Assembly (NCBI GenBank): GCA_937927675.1
Contig: CALBSG010000130.1
Span: 1 to 62,654, forward strand
Length of the DNA stretch: 62,654 nt
Source of the DNA: an uncultured Paracoccaceae bacterium
Lineage (GTDB): Bacteria; Pseudomonadota; Alphaproteobacteria; Rhodobacterales; Rhodobacteraceae
Reading direction: 5' to 3'
Below the pieces are notes generated by a model. That model was given only the letters and a program-made list of their open reading frames with translations, was not told the DNA's origin and did no database searches. The position numbers and the translations under genes are program-made. Of this stretch, positions 18,034 through 27,658 are shown piece by piece (positions within the stretch are counted from its first letter, which is position 1; every line of letters begins with the position of its first letter).

Positions 18034-19352
18034 GCCAACCATGCCAAGGCAGCGGTCTGAAACAGCGCGGCCATCAAATAAAAGGCCAGAAACTCCCGGA
18101 AGAAATATAGCTTTCCAGTGACTTTCCGCACCAATGCCAACAGGATGAGCGCCGAGATGAGATTGGCCGCAAGCGTGGCATGAGCGGCCCCCACGCCCCC
18201 GAACATGCCCGTCAGCGTGTAGGACAGAGCGAGGTTGGGCAGCACCGTCAGCCCATACCCCAAAGCCTTGAGATGCGCGGTGGACTCCTCCATCGACAGG
18301 ATATTGCCCCAGACGAAATAGAACCCGAAGACCGAGAAATACCAGCAAAGGGCTGAGTAGATCGCAAAGTCAAACTGCACATGCTCGGCGAACAGCAGGT
18401 TGAAGGCCGGGCGTCCGACAAGGATGGTGATCGCCGTCACGGCAAACCACAAGGCCGCCGTGACCCGCAGTTTCGTCGGCTTGCGCAGGATGAAGGCATA
18501 GCGGCTGGCCCTGAAATCCGCGAGCATTTGCGCCACATGCAATTTGTTGAGGGCCAGAATGAAGACCTGAATAAGCCCGGCAAAGGCGAACATCGAATGG
18601 TAGCGCGCCAGTTCCACCGTGCTGAGCAGGACGGTGATCATGATGCGATCCACCGTATTGTTGGCGATGGCGGCAAGGCTGGCCGGAGAGGCCTTGGCCG
18701 TATAGCGCGCGATCATCCCAACGGTGTCGCGGTTGGTCGTCAGGGGGCGTGGATTGCGCCGCCACATCACCAGCGCAAAGGCTGCCGCCACCGCCGTCGT
18801 GGCCACCAGATACCACTGCGCGTCCCGCATCCAGAAGATCAGCGGCACTGCGACGACGAATTTCGCGACCTGATAGGCGATGGAGAAAAGCGCGAAAGGC
18901 ACATGGAAAAAGCCAAGGCGCTGGCCCAAGTTCTCGACCCGCACGACCAGATCAAGAAAGATATAGGTCGCAATCAGCGCCCAAGATTGCAAGGTCAGCA
19001 CGCCCCCCTGACCCGCCGCAGGCGAGAGCCAGAGAACCGCAAGCCCCACGATCAGCCAGAATACAGAGCCGCCAAGGGCCAAGAGCAGCGTCGCGGTAAA
19101 CACGCGCTGTTCTTGCGGGCCATCTCGGGGGGTGAAGTAGACCGAATAGGCCGCCTCGACGGACATCGTCAGCAAGGGCGTCGCGGCGGTCAGGATCGTC
19201 ATGTAAAGCGTCAGTGCGGCATAGTCGTTCAACGGCAGTGCAGCGCTGGCCAAGGGCAGCAGCGCAAACTGCATCGCCTTGATCAGGAAGTCGGCGGCAA
19301 CATAAAGGGTTCCGGTCTTGAACCCTTCAAGTCTGCGCGGTGCGGCGGCCAT
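18030..19352 (-). CDS. Wzx-type polysaccharide flippase
   Basis: The protein of about 440 residues has 12-14 hydrophobic segments with short loops. Its N-terminus (GTLYVAADFLIKAMQFALLP) matches the first helix of MOP-superfamily polysaccharide transporters. It should flip the lipid-linked repeat unit to the periplasmic face for Wzy. The ATG at 19352, 9 nt after the wecC stop, is preferred. A GTG at 19373 would add seven residues and overlap wecC. Its stop overlaps the next transferase gene by 4 nt. Flippases are poorly conserved, so the call rests on topology and position. Confidence 0.82.
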   Translation of the reverse strand: MAAAPRRLEGFKTGTLYVAADFLIKAMQFALLPLASAALPLNDYAALTLYMTILTAATPLLTMSVEAAYSVYFTPRDGPQEQRVFTATLLLALGGSVFWLIVGLAVLWLSPAAGQGGVLTLQSWALIATYIFLDLVVRVENLGQRLGFFHVPFALFSIAYQVAKFVVAVPLIFWMRDAQWYLVATTAVAAAFALVMWRRNPRPLTTNRDTVGMIARYTAKASPASLAAIANNTVDRIMITVLLSTVELARYHSMFAFAGLIQVFILALNKLHVAQMLADFRASRYAFILRKPTKLRVTAALWFAVTAITILVGRPAFNLLFAEHVQFDFAIYSALCWYFSVFGFYFVWGNILSMEESTAHLKALGYGLTVLPNLALSYTLTGMFGGVGAAHATLAANLISALILLALVRKVTGKLYFFREFLAFYLMAALFQTAALAWLA

Positions 19353-19360
19353 TGCGGTGG

Positions 19361-20611
19361 TCAGTCCTTCCACACGCCGCGGAAGTCGACGATTTCGCCT
19401 TTGGGGGCCACCGCGGCTTTGAACTCGGAATGATCGACCAGAAGGATATGCAGATCCGCACCCGCAGCCCCCTCCATGTCGGTCTGGCTCGCCCCGGTCA
19501 GCCCCTTGGGCAGGGTGTCGGCATAGGGTTCCACCACCACAATCTTGCCCAAGCCCAAGCTGACCACCTCGCGCGCGATTTCCAGCGCGGGGCTTTCGCG
19601 GAAGTCATTGATGTCGGGTTTGAAGGCCAGCCCGTAAAGCGCGATGGTCAGATCGGCCTTGCGGGCGCCAAGCGCCTTGGCCGCCGCAACGACCTTTTCC
19701 AGTGCCCAGACTTGCTTGTGGTTGTTCACTTCGCGCGCGGTGCGGATCAGGCGCGCAGTGTCGGGGGCTTGTGAGACGATGAACCACGGATCCACCGCGA
19801 TGCAATGCCCGCCAACGCCCGGCCCCGGTTGCAGCACATTCACCCGCGGGTGGCGGTTGACCAGCGGGATCAGCTCCCACACGTCAATGCCAAGGTCATC
19901 ACACACCATCGACAGCTCGTTGGCAAACGCGATGTTCACATCGCGAAAGCTGTTTTCGGTCAGCTTGGCCATTTCCGCGATGCGCGGGCTGGTTGCGACA
20001 ACGCAATTGCCTTCGACAAAGGTCTTGTAAAGCGCCACCGCCTTTTTGGCGCAGGCCGGGGTCATGCCGCCGATCACCCGGTCGTTGGAGATCAGTTCTT
20101 GCATGACCTTGCCGGGCAGAACCCGCTCGGGACAATAGGCGATGCGGATATCCGAGGCTTCGCCGTGGGTCTGCGGGAAGGTCAAATCAGGCCGCGCAGC
20201 GGCCAGAAGACCCGCCATGATTTCAGTGGTTCCAACAGGCGAGGTGCTTTCCAGAACCACAAGATTGCCGGGGGCCAGGACACGGGCAATCGTGGCGGCC
20301 GCTGCTTCGATATAGGAAATATCGGGGTCCCAATTGTCCCCTTTGAAGGGGGTAGGGACGGCGATCAGAAAGGCCTCGGCAGGCTCGATCTCGGTGGTGG
20401 CGCGCAGATATCCCTTGTCCACCGCTTGATGCACGACGGCATCCAGATCTGGCTCGATGATGTGAATTTTGCCCTGATTGACGGTGTCGACCACATGGGT
20501 GTTCACGTCAAAACCGATCACCTCGACCTTGCGCGAGGCGAACATTGCCGCAGTTGGCAGGCCAATATAGCCCAGTCCGATCACGGATACGCGTTTGAAT
20601 TGGCCGATCAT
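19361..20611 (-). CDS. wecC: UDP-N-acetyl-D-mannosamine dehydrogenase
   Basis: The 416-residue enzyme oxidises UDP-ManNAc to UDP-ManNAcA with two NAD+. The Rossmann motif VIGLGYIGLPTA at 9-20 opens the protein, and the catalytic cysteine lies in VGGHCIAVDPWF, as in the UDP-glucose/ManNAc dehydrogenase family. YGLAFKPDINDFRESPAL is the conserved C-terminal signature. The ManNAc specificity is inferred mainly from the adjacent wecB, which overlaps it by 4 nt and supplies UDP-ManNAc. It is cytoplasmic and supplies the sugar probably transferred by the GT26 enzyme at 15413. Confidence 0.93.
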   Translation of the reverse strand: MIGQFKRVSVIGLGYIGLPTAAMFASRKVEVIGFDVNTHVVDTVNQGKIHIIEPDLDAVVHQAVDKGYLRATTEIEPAEAFLIAVPTPFKGDNWDPDISYIEAAAATIARVLAPGNLVVLESTSPVGTTEIMAGLLAAARPDLTFPQTHGEASDIRIAYCPERVLPGKVMQELISNDRVIGGMTPACAKKAVALYKTFVEGNCVVATSPRIAEMAKLTENSFRDVNIAFANELSMVCDDLGIDVWELIPLVNRHPRVNVLQPGPGVGGHCIAVDPWFIVSQAPDTARLIRTAREVNNHKQVWALEKVVAAAKALGARKADLTIALYGLAFKPDINDFRESPALEIAREVVSLGLGKIVVVEPYADTLPKGLTGASQTDMEGAAGADLHILLVDHSEFKAAVAPKGEIVDFRGVWKD

Positions 20612-21753
20612 TTGGCACCTGAGTTCTGAGTGTTTTGACGAAGGGTGTGAATGGCTGCAACGATGCGCTCTGCGGTTTTCCCATCACCATAAGGGTTATG
20701 GGCGCTTGCCATCTCGTTGAAATAGGCCGGGTCATCCAGCAGTCTGGTAACCTCGGCGATGATTTTGGCCGGATCGGTGCCGACCAGCTTGACCGTGCCG
20801 ACGGCCACCGCCTCGGGGCGTTCCGTGGTGTCGCGCATGACCAGCACCGGCTTACCGAGCGAGGGGGCCTCCTCTTGAATACCACCGGAATCGGTGAGGA
20901 TCAGATAGGCGCGCTGCATCAGATAGACAAAGGGCAGGTAATCTTGCGGCGCAATCAGCGTGATGCGCTCCTTGCCGCCCAAGCGGGCCTCGACCACATC
21001 GCGCACGGCGGGGTTCGGATGCACCGGGTAGACGATTTGCACGTCGTCGCGTTGGGCCAGCGCGGCCAGCGCATCGCAGACACGTTCGAACCCGTCGCCA
21101 AAGCTTTCGCGGCGGTGACCAGTGACCAGAATAAGTTTGCGCTCGGGGTGAAGGTCGAAGGCGCGGTCAAATTCGGCGCGTTTCGCTGGGTCGTTTTGCA
21201 GGATGTCCACCGCGTCCAGCAGCGCATCAATCACCGAATTGCCAGTCACAAGGATCTGCGCGTCTGGCACATTTTCGGCCAGAAGATTTTCGCGAGATTT
21301 CTCGGTCGGGGCAAAGTGCAACTGGGCAATCGAGCCGACGACCTTGCGGTTCATCTCCTCTGGCCAGGGCGAATAGATATTGCCGGTGCGCAGGCCCGCT
21401 TCGACATGGCCGACCGGGATCTGGTGGTAATACGCCGCAAGTGTTGCCGACAGCGTGGTCGAGGTGTCGCCATGCACAAGCACAAGGTTCGGCGCAAAGT
21501 CTTTCAGAACATCTTCAAGCCCAAGAACGACCCGCGACAGCACCTGCGCCAGACTTTGGCCGGGGCTCATGACGTTGAGATCATAGTCCGGCGCGATCTG
21601 GAACAGGTCCAGAACCTGATCCAGCATATCGCGATGCTGGGCCGACACGGCGACGTGGCAGGTGATGCCGGGGGCAGCTTTCAGCGCCTTGACGATGGGG
21701 GCCATCTTGATGGCCTCGGGGCGCGTCCCGAAGATGACGAGAACTTTGAACAT
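20608..21753 (-). CDS. wecB: UDP-N-acetylglucosamine 2-epimerase (non-hydrolysing)
   Basis: The 381-residue enzyme interconverts UDP-GlcNAc and UDP-ManNAc. Family landmarks are FGTRPEAIKMAPIVKAL at about 8-24, VHGDTSTTLSAT, HVEAGLRTGNIYSPWPEEMN and the C-terminal TDSGGIQEEAPSLGKPVLV. It differs from the NeuC-like gene of this cluster (25308), which carries the shorter hydrolysing-epimerase pattern. It overlaps wecC by 4 nt, and the 54-nt gap to the upstream legF is one of the few real gaps in the cluster. Confidence 0.95.
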   Translation of the reverse strand: MFKVLVIFGTRPEAIKMAPIVKALKAAPGITCHVAVSAQHRDMLDQVLDLFQIAPDYDLNVMSPGQSLAQVLSRVVLGLEDVLKDFAPNLVLVHGDTSTTLSATLAAYYHQIPVGHVEAGLRTGNIYSPWPEEMNRKVVGSIAQLHFAPTEKSRENLLAENVPDAQILVTGNSVIDALLDAVDILQNDPAKRAEFDRAFDLHPERKLILVTGHRRESFGDGFERVCDALAALAQRDDVQIVYPVHPNPAVRDVVEARLGGKERITLIAPQDYLPFVYLMQRAYLILTDSGGIQEEAPSLGKPVLVMRDTTERPEAVAVGTVKLVGTDPAKIIAEVTRLLDDPAYFNEMASAHNPYGDGKTAERIVAAIHTLRQNTQNSGAK

Positions 21754-21807
21754 GGGGAATAGCCTTCGGATACAGCTTTGCCTGAGGAAAAAGGGAACGG
21801 GGGAACG

Positions 21808-22509
21808 TCAGTCTTGCGGGCGGTCCGCGGCAAGTGCTGCCTCGGCCCGGAGCAAGTCTTCGGGGGTGTCGATGTCGATCGATGTTTGCACTGGCATGAT
21901 ATAACCGGCGGTTGGCTTTGGCAGAAGTTGCCCGGTTGCGTCAAAGGCTGTGGTCTTCACAAAGTAAAGCGCGCCATTCAGCACATAGACCGGGGGCAAG
22001 TCCTGTCGGCGCATGCCGCCCGGCCAAGGGGGAAGCACGCTTTCCACAAAGCCTGTCTCGGTCTGGCGATACATCAGCCACGGCGGCGTGTCGGCCTCAC
22101 AGACCGAGGTGCAGCTTTGCGCGCCGCTGGCCATCATCTGGGCAAAGGCCGCGTCGATATCGGCGGCCCGCCGCAGCGGCGAGGTCGGCTGCAAGACCAA
22201 AAGCACATCAAAGCCGGGGCAGGCTTGGCGGGCATGAGCGATGACATCCAGCGTGGTCGCGGTGTCGCTGGCCAGATGATCGGGGCGCAGAAATGGCACA
22301 TCCGCCCCAGCCGCGCGGGCAGCCTCGGCAATCTCGGGACTGTCGGTTGAAACGATGGTCCGGCTGACGCAGCGCGCCGCCAAGGCCGCCTCGATGGTCC
22401 AGGCGATCAGGGGTTTGCCACCCAAGGGCGCGATGTTCTTGCGCGGCACGCCTTTTGACCCGCCGCGTGCGGGGATGATGGCAAGGACGGATGGCATGTC
22501 GGCGCTCAT
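21808..22509 (-). CDS. legF: CMP-legionaminic acid synthetase (acylneuraminate cytidylyltransferase family)
   Basis: The 233-residue enzyme activates a nonulosonic acid with CTP. The nucleotide-binding motif IPARGGSKGVPRKN at 12-25 and the later LQPTSPLRRAADIDAAF are characteristic of the NeuA/LegF/PseF family. The ATG at 22509 overlaps the upstream guanylyltransferase stop by 4 nt. The frame is open further upstream, but that region is the other gene read out of phase. The legionaminate rather than neuraminate assignment comes from the neighbouring LegB, LegC, LegH and PtmE genes. It is the last step of the precursor pathway. Confidence 0.88.
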   Translation of the reverse strand: MSADMPSVLAIIPARGGSKGVPRKNIAPLGGKPLIAWTIEAALAARCVSRTIVSTDSPEIAEAARAAGADVPFLRPDHLASDTATTLDVIAHARQACPGFDVLLVLQPTSPLRRAADIDAAFAQMMASGAQSCTSVCEADTPPWLMYRQTETGFVESVLPPWPGGMRRQDLPPVYVLNGALYFVKTTAFDATGQLLPKPTAGYIMPVQTSIDIDTPEDLLRAEAALAADRPQD

Positions 22510-23567
22510 GGCTGGTCTTCTACCGGGGCTTCGGCGCGGGCGCGCTCCAGATCTTCCAGACGGCCGATGTCGATCCAGTAACCGTCCAGCGGGAAGGTCG
22601 CGGCGGTCTGGTCGGCGGCGATCATCCGCTCGAACAACGAGGGCATGTCCAGATAGGTGTCCGGCTCGACAAAATCCAACGCGGCGGGCGACAGCACATA
22701 GATGCCAGCGTTGATAAAATGCTGGTGGGTCGGCTTTTCGACAATCCGGCGCAGAAGGGCGCCGTCTGTTTCGACCACGCCATAAGGCACCTGCACCGCA
22801 TATTCGCGCACGCACATCGTACCCATGGCCCCGATGTCGCCATGGAATTTCAATAGGCTGTCGAATTGCAACGAACTCAGCAGATCGCCGTTCATCACGA
22901 CAAAAGGCGCCGTCGGGCGTTCGGGCAGCAGCGACAGTGCTCCGGCGGTGCCCATGCGCTGTTTTTCTTCGACGTATTCGATCTTTGCACCGAACCGCGC
23001 GCCATCGCCAAAATATTCGCGGATCATCTCGCCTTTGTAATTCAACGAGATGGTGAAGGTCCTGAAGCCCTGCGAGACAAAGGCCTCGATGATCTTTTCC
23101 AAGATCGGGCGCCCACCGATATGCAGCATCGGTTTCGGCACGGTTTCAGTCAGGGGCCGCAGGCGGGTGCCAAGGCCGCCCGCCATCAAAACAACCCGCG
23201 TTTGATGCTCGGGGGTATCCAGAAGATTGTCGATGTGGAAGATGTCGACGGGGCGGCCCGCATCATCCACCAGCGGAATCTGATGCAGGTTGCGCGTGGT
23301 CAGCAAGGCGCGCGCCGTGGCGGCTTCGCTGGCCTTGACCGAGACGAAGTTCGGCTTGGTGATCTCCGCCAGCGGGCTTTGCAGGTTCAAGCCCCGCATC
23401 AAGCCACGGCGAATGTCCCCATCGGTGATGACGCCGACCAAAACGCCCTTGCTGTCGGTGACCAGCGCAATCTGGCGCGTGCCACGGTCGATGGCCTCCA
23501 TCGCATCGCGCAGCACCCCGCCGATCGGGACGATCATCTTGCTCAGGTCGCCTTTGAAAAAGGTCAT
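22506..23567 (-). CDS. ptmE: PtmE-type glucosamine-1-phosphate guanylyltransferase with CBS pair
   Basis: The 353-residue protein has two CBS domains at about 8-115, then a sugar-phosphate nucleotidyltransferase domain starting with AGGLGTRLRPLT at 129-140 and KPMLHIGGRPI soon after. This CBS-NTP_transferase fusion is the architecture of Campylobacter PtmE, which makes GDP-glucosamine, the entry point of the GDP-linked legionaminic acid route. The CBS pair suggests control by an adenine nucleotide. Four-nt overlaps on both sides tie it to legH upstream and legF downstream. Without the pathway context it could be called only a sugar nucleotidyltransferase. Confidence 0.85.
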   Translation of the reverse strand: MTFFKGDLSKMIVPIGGVLRDAMEAIDRGTRQIALVTDSKGVLVGVITDGDIRRGLMRGLNLQSPLAEITKPNFVSVKASEAATARALLTTRNLHQIPLVDDAGRPVDIFHIDNLLDTPEHQTRVVLMAGGLGTRLRPLTETVPKPMLHIGGRPILEKIIEAFVSQGFRTFTISLNYKGEMIREYFGDGARFGAKIEYVEEKQRMGTAGALSLLPERPTAPFVVMNGDLLSSLQFDSLLKFHGDIGAMGTMCVREYAVQVPYGVVETDGALLRRIVEKPTHQHFINAGIYVLSPAALDFVEPDTYLDMPSLFERMIAADQTAATFPLDGYWIDIGRLEDLERARAEAPVEDQP

Positions 23568-24217
23568 TTTTCACCTCTTGAAAGGTTTCTTGCTGGAGTG
23601 CCAACTACGGTTTCACCGGCCGCAACGCTGGACAACACCACGGCCCCCATCCCCACCACAGCACCGGCCCCGATCACCACCGGCGCGCCGGGGCGGCCTT
23701 GGCGGATCAGGGCGCCGCCGCCGATATAGGCGCCATCTTCGATGATGACATTTCCGGCGCAGACCACATTCGGCCCAAATGTCACGAAATCGCCAACGCG
23801 GCAATCATGCGCCAGATAGCAGGACACGTTCAGATGAAAGCCGCGCCCAACCACCGCATTTGACGAAACACTGCTGTGCCCGCAGAGCACATGCCCAGCA
23901 CCCAAATGGGCCGAGGGCGACACTTCGGTACTGGCGGCCTGAACATCAAAGGGCAGGGCGCCACTGGCAAGTGCCGCCTCGAACAGACGCTTGCGGATCG
24001 CGCCATCTGCGATGGCCACGATGAAATCGCGCGGTGTCCGGTCGGCCAGAAAGGCGGCTTCCGACACAACGGCAAGACCATTGACGTTTTCGCCCGCATT
24101 CCGTTCCACAAAGACCACGCGGGCCTCTTGGCGCTGCGTGGCCAGTTGGCGTTGCAAAATCTCCGCCACCTCGCGCCCGAAACCCGCTGCCCCAAAGATG
24201 CCGATCTGGCGCGTCAC
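23564..24217 (-). CDS. legH: LegH/PglD-family sugar N-acetyltransferase
   Basis: The 217-residue protein has the two-part layout of the PglD/NeuD/LegH family. An N-terminal Rossmann-like domain contains GIFGAAGFGREVAEIL, and a left-handed beta-helix of hexapeptide repeats follows (HLGAGHVLCGHSSVSSNAVV, VGDFVTFGPNVVCAGNVIIE). The catalytic histidine is probably in YLAHDCRVGD. In the legionaminic pathway LegH acetylates the 4-amino group made by LegC, using acetyl-CoA. It overlaps legI and ptmE by 4 nt each. A NeuD-type O-acetyltransferase is the alternative, but the pathway otherwise lacks an N-acetyltransferase. Confidence 0.85.
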   Translation of the reverse strand: MTRQIGIFGAAGFGREVAEILQRQLATQRQEARVVFVERNAGENVNGLAVVSEAAFLADRTPRDFIVAIADGAIRKRLFEAALASGALPFDVQAASTEVSPSAHLGAGHVLCGHSSVSSNAVVGRGFHLNVSCYLAHDCRVGDFVTFGPNVVCAGNVIIEDGAYIGGGALIRQGRPGAPVVIGAGAVVGMGAVVLSSVAAGETVVGTPARNLSRGEK

Positions 24218-25311
24218 TGAAGCATCTCTTGGGTCAGGGCCTCGTCATGGGCGACGGCTTGGCGCAGGCTGCGGCCAAGGCAATCCCACAAAGACATGGC
24301 CGAAATCGTGCCATTGGTGCGCTTGCAGGCCAGATCCGCGGCCCCCAGCACATGCCCTGCGGGCAGGTCGCGCGCGGCCACAACCCATTTGCGCACGATG
24401 GCACGGTTGCGCACCTCTGCAGGCCCCGGCTGCTTGATCCCAGTGCCAAGGCCCAACTCCACCGCTCGAATGTCGCGCACAAGCGTCGCAAGCTCATCCG
24501 GCTCGACCGAGGCGGCGTGATCCGGGCCTGCCATCGTGCGATCCAAGGTAAAGTGCTTTTCGATGACGCAAGCACCACGGGCAACCGCGGCAAGGCTCAT
24601 CGCATTGCCCAAGGTATGATCGGAATAGCCAACCGGCAGGCCAAAGGCCTGTGCCATGGTGTCGATGGCGCGCAGATTGGTTTCGGCAATCGGCGCGGGG
24701 TATTCGGTTGTGCAATGCAACAGCGTTACCCGCGACTGCAGCGCCTGCCATGCCGCCGGATCCAAGAGCGCATCCGCAAAATCGGCGCGGCGCTGCGGCT
24801 GGTCCTGACGGGTCAAACCAAAGGCGATCACACCCAAGGCTTCCTCGACTTCGGACAGGCTGCCCATGCCGGTCGACAGCAAAAGCGTCATGCCGCTGCG
24901 GGCCGCATCCAAAAGCATCGGCGCATTGGTCAATTCGCCGGACCCCAGTTTCAGCGTCTTTAGCCCAAGGCCCTGATGCAGGAAGGTCAGGCTTTCGGGG
25001 TCAAAGGCGGTCGAGAGAAAGGCAATGCCGCGTGCCGCGCAACGGTCGATCAGCGCATGATGCGCCTCGGCCGACAGTTCCAGACGGACCAGCATTTGCA
25101 ACTGGCTTTCATCCGCGTCGGTGGTGACCTTTTGGTAGGCGGCCTTCTGCGCGCTTTGCGACACCAGCTTGGCCGCTTTGAAGGTTTGGAACTTGACGAA
25201 ATCTGCCCCGGCCTCGGCCGCGCGGTCCACCAATTCCAGCGCCAGATCAAGGCTGCCGTTATGGTTGACCCCAGCTTCCGCGATGATGAGAGTTTTGTTC
25301 GGTTTGGTCAT
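24214..25311 (-). CDS. legI: N,N'-diacetyllegionaminic acid synthase (NeuB family)
   Basis: The 365-residue enzyme condenses a 6-carbon N-acetylated sugar with phosphoenolpyruvate to give the 9-carbon acid. It has a TIM-barrel NeuB domain (IIAEAGVNHNGSLDLALELV near the start, LSTGMGSLSEVEEAL, LLHCTTEYPAP, GYSDHTLGN, EKHFTLDRTMAGPDHAAS) and a C-terminal SAF antifreeze-like domain at about 295-360 that caps the active site. The NeuB family includes sialic, legionaminic and pseudaminic synthases. The hydrolysing epimerase next door and the LegB/LegC pair favour legionaminic acid. It overlaps neighbours by 4 nt on both sides. Confidence 0.9.
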   Translation of the reverse strand: MTKPNKTLIIAEAGVNHNGSLDLALELVDRAAEAGADFVKFQTFKAAKLVSQSAQKAAYQKVTTDADESQLQMLVRLELSAEAHHALIDRCAARGIAFLSTAFDPESLTFLHQGLGLKTLKLGSGELTNAPMLLDAARSGMTLLLSTGMGSLSEVEEALGVIAFGLTRQDQPQRRADFADALLDPAAWQALQSRVTLLHCTTEYPAPIAETNLRAIDTMAQAFGLPVGYSDHTLGNAMSLAAVARGACVIEKHFTLDRTMAGPDHAASVEPDELATLVRDIRAVELGLGTGIKQPGPAEVRNRAIVRKWVVAARDLPAGHVLGAADLACKRTNGTISAMSLWDCLGRSLRQAVAHDEALTQEMLQ

Positions 25312-26450
25312 AGTGGCAAATCGACGAAGGATTTCCTCGTCAGGCTCCTTGGAGTGTCAATTTTGGCAAGGGTGTCAACGATGTGTCGGGCCGCGCGCCC
25401 ATCGCCATACGGGTTGTCAAAGCCGCTGCAATCCAAAGACAGCCCCCGGTGGATCGCCTCTTGGATGGCCGCGGGGGTGGCCGCGCAATCAATCACCGAC
25501 TGCGCCCGCATCCGCCGTGCCTGACGATCACCGATGTTGATGGTCGGCAGGTTGAAGCTGGGCGCTTCCATGATGCCGCTGGAGGAGTTGCCGATCACCA
25601 GATCGCAATGGGCCAGTGCCGAGAAATAGCGCTGCGAGCCAAGGCTTTCGAAAAAGACGGCATTGTCGCGGCCTGCAACAAAGCTTTGGATCAGCGCGTC
25701 GATTTCGCGCGCGCCGGGATCGGCGTTGGAGCCGGTAAAGATCAGCCCCGCCTCAGGGAAGGCGTCAAGGGCGGCCAGCAGGGCGCGGGCCTCCTCAGCG
25801 GGGTCTTCAACCAAGGTGGCGGGATGGAAGGTCAGAACGAAATTCTTGTCGCGCGGGCGCAGACCAACCGCCTGAAAGAAGTCTGCGCGGGACAGGGTCT
25901 TGATCGCCAGAATGCGGTCAATGCCGGTTGACCCGACATTATGCACCCGTGCGGGATCTTCGCCCAATTGGCGCACGCGGGCAGCGCTTTCTTCGTTCGA
26001 GACGAAATGTAGCGCGGCAAGTTTGGTGATGGCGTGGCGGATCGAGTCGTCAAAGGCGCCCTCGGTCACGTCGCCGCCAAAGACATGCACCACCGGAATC
26101 CGCGCCACCAAGGCAGCCAAGGCAACGGCAAGGGATTCATAGCGGTCGCCCAACAACAGAACCGCATCGGGGGCAAGGTCGGCAAAAACCTTGCCGACTT
26201 TGTCCACCAAAATCCCCATGCTGTGTGAAATGGCACGCGGGCCGTCGTCAGTCCCAAGCTCCATGTCAATCAGGGCGGCGGGCTGGTGGCCTTCGGCGGT
26301 GATGGCCGCAAGCGTCGTGCTGCCCGCCACCAGATGCTGGCCCGTGACCAAGAGCTGCGGTGTAAACCGGGCATCGCCGCGAAGGGCGTCCAGAACCGGG
26401 GCCAAAAGCCCCCATTCCGCGCGGGTGGCGGTGACGGCAAGCAGTTTCAT
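25308..26450 (-). CDS. legG: Hydrolysing nucleotide-sugar 2-epimerase (NeuC/LegG family)
   Basis: The 380-residue protein belongs to the hydrolysing branch of the UDP-GlcNAc 2-epimerase fold: TATRAEWGLLAPVLDAL at about 7-23, HVFGGDVTEGAFDDSIRHAI and VHNVGSTGID are typical of NeuC/LegG. In the legionaminic route LegG inverts C2 and removes GDP from the diacetylated sugar, giving the substrate for LegI. Pseudaminic acid clusters use PseG instead, so this gene argues for legionaminic acid. It overlaps legC and legI by 4 nt each. Confidence 0.88.
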   Translation of the reverse strand: MKLLAVTATRAEWGLLAPVLDALRGDARFTPQLLVTGQHLVAGSTTLAAITAEGHQPAALIDMELGTDDGPRAISHSMGILVDKVGKVFADLAPDAVLLLGDRYESLAVALAALVARIPVVHVFGGDVTEGAFDDSIRHAITKLAALHFVSNEESAARVRQLGEDPARVHNVGSTGIDRILAIKTLSRADFFQAVGLRPRDKNFVLTFHPATLVEDPAEEARALLAALDAFPEAGLIFTGSNADPGAREIDALIQSFVAGRDNAVFFESLGSQRYFSALAHCDLVIGNSSSGIMEAPSFNLPTINIGDRQARRMRAQSVIDCAATPAAIQEAIHRGLSLDCSGFDNPYGDGRAARHIVDTLAKIDTPRSLTRKSFVDLPL

Positions 26451-27640
26451 GCGCGGTCGGCCAGCATGGCAGAAGAGGGCAGGTTGATGATGCGCCGCTC
26501 CAACTGTTCGGCGACGGGCAGGCGCGCGCGCGGGCAGGCGGCATTATAGGGCGCATGGTGCAAGAGCGACCAGATTGGCCGGGCCATATAGCCCGCGTCG
26601 TTCAGGCCATCCAGCAGGGCGTCCCGGTCGGCAAGCGCGACCTCGGGGGCCAGCATCAGCGTGTTCAGCCAATAGTTGCTGTGGCTGTTCTCCGGCTCGC
26701 GGAAAATGGTCCCGCAGGACAACCCTTCAAAGCCTGCGATGTAGCGGGCGGCAAGGGCGCGTTTTTGCGCAAGGCGGGTGTCCAACTGGGCAAGCTGCGC
26801 CACGCCAAGGGCGGCGTTCAGGTTGGGCATGCGGTAGTTGTAGCCCACCTCGTCATGCGCATAGGCCCAGCGATGCGGCACCTTGGCTGTCGTTGACAGG
26901 TGCTTTGCGTGGCGGGCGAGGTCGGGATCATCCGTCAAGATCGCGCCGCCGCCGCCGGTGGTGATGATCTTGTTGCCATTGAAGCTGAGTGCCGAGATCG
27001 TCGACAGCGACCCACAGGGCCGCCCCTTGTATTGGCTGCCAAGGGATTCGGCAGCATCTTCGACGACAACCAGCCCGAATTCCGCAGCGACCGCGTTCAG
27101 CGCATCCATGTCGATCGCATGGCCAAAGACATGCATCGGCACCACGCAGGAAATCCGCCGCCCGGTTGCCTTGTTGACCAGCCCTTCGGGCCGCGTCACC
27201 GCGACTTGGCGCAGGTGGGCCGCCAGCGCCACCGGGTCCAAGCCCAGTGTCGTCTCGCAACTGTCCACGAAATGCGGCACCGCCCCAAGGTGATGCACTG
27301 CATTGGCCGTGGCAGCAAAGGTCAGCGCGGGGATGATGACCTCGTCATTCGGCTTCACGCCCGCCACGATCATCGCCAAATGCAGGGCGGCGGTGCCATT
27401 GACCACCACGATGGCGCGGGCGGTGCCACAGGCTGCGGCCAGCTCGACCTCGAACCGATCAACATAACTGCCGACCGAGGACACCCAGCCGGTGTCGATA
27501 CAGTCCAGAACGTAGTCGCGTTCCTTGCCCAGAAATTCTGGCACATGCAGCGGAATAAATTCCGTGGCCGGGCCAAGCACCCGGTTCATGCGCTCCAGCA
27601 CCTCAGGCAGCATCGCGGGCGTGGATTGGGGGTTCAACAT
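26447..27640 (-). CDS. legC: LegC-type PLP-dependent sugar aminotransferase
   Basis: The 397-residue enzyme is a DegT/DnrJ/EryC1-family aminotransferase. LGKERDYVLDCIDTGWVSS at 37-55 and the PLP lysine K224 in SFNGNKIITTGGGG are diagnostic, and the N-terminal extension before the aminotransferase core is typical of LegC. It places an amino group at C4 of the 4-keto sugar made by LegB, using glutamate as donor. It starts 18 nt after the legB stop and its end overlaps legG by 4 nt. Confidence 0.9.
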   Translation of the reverse strand: MLNPQSTPAMLPEVLERMNRVLGPATEFIPLHVPEFLGKERDYVLDCIDTGWVSSVGSYVDRFEVELAAACGTARAIVVVNGTAALHLAMIVAGVKPNDEVIIPALTFAATANAVHHLGAVPHFVDSCETTLGLDPVALAAHLRQVAVTRPEGLVNKATGRRISCVVPMHVFGHAIDMDALNAVAAEFGLVVVEDAAESLGSQYKGRPCGSLSTISALSFNGNKIITTGGGGAILTDDPDLARHAKHLSTTAKVPHRWAYAHDEVGYNYRMPNLNAALGVAQLAQLDTRLAQKRALAARYIAGFEGLSCGTIFREPENSHSNYWLNTLMLAPEVALADRDALLDGLNDAGYMARPIWSLLHHAPYNAACPRARLPVAEQLERRIINLPSSAMLADRA

Positions 27641-27658
27641 GACGAAATCCTGCGCGCG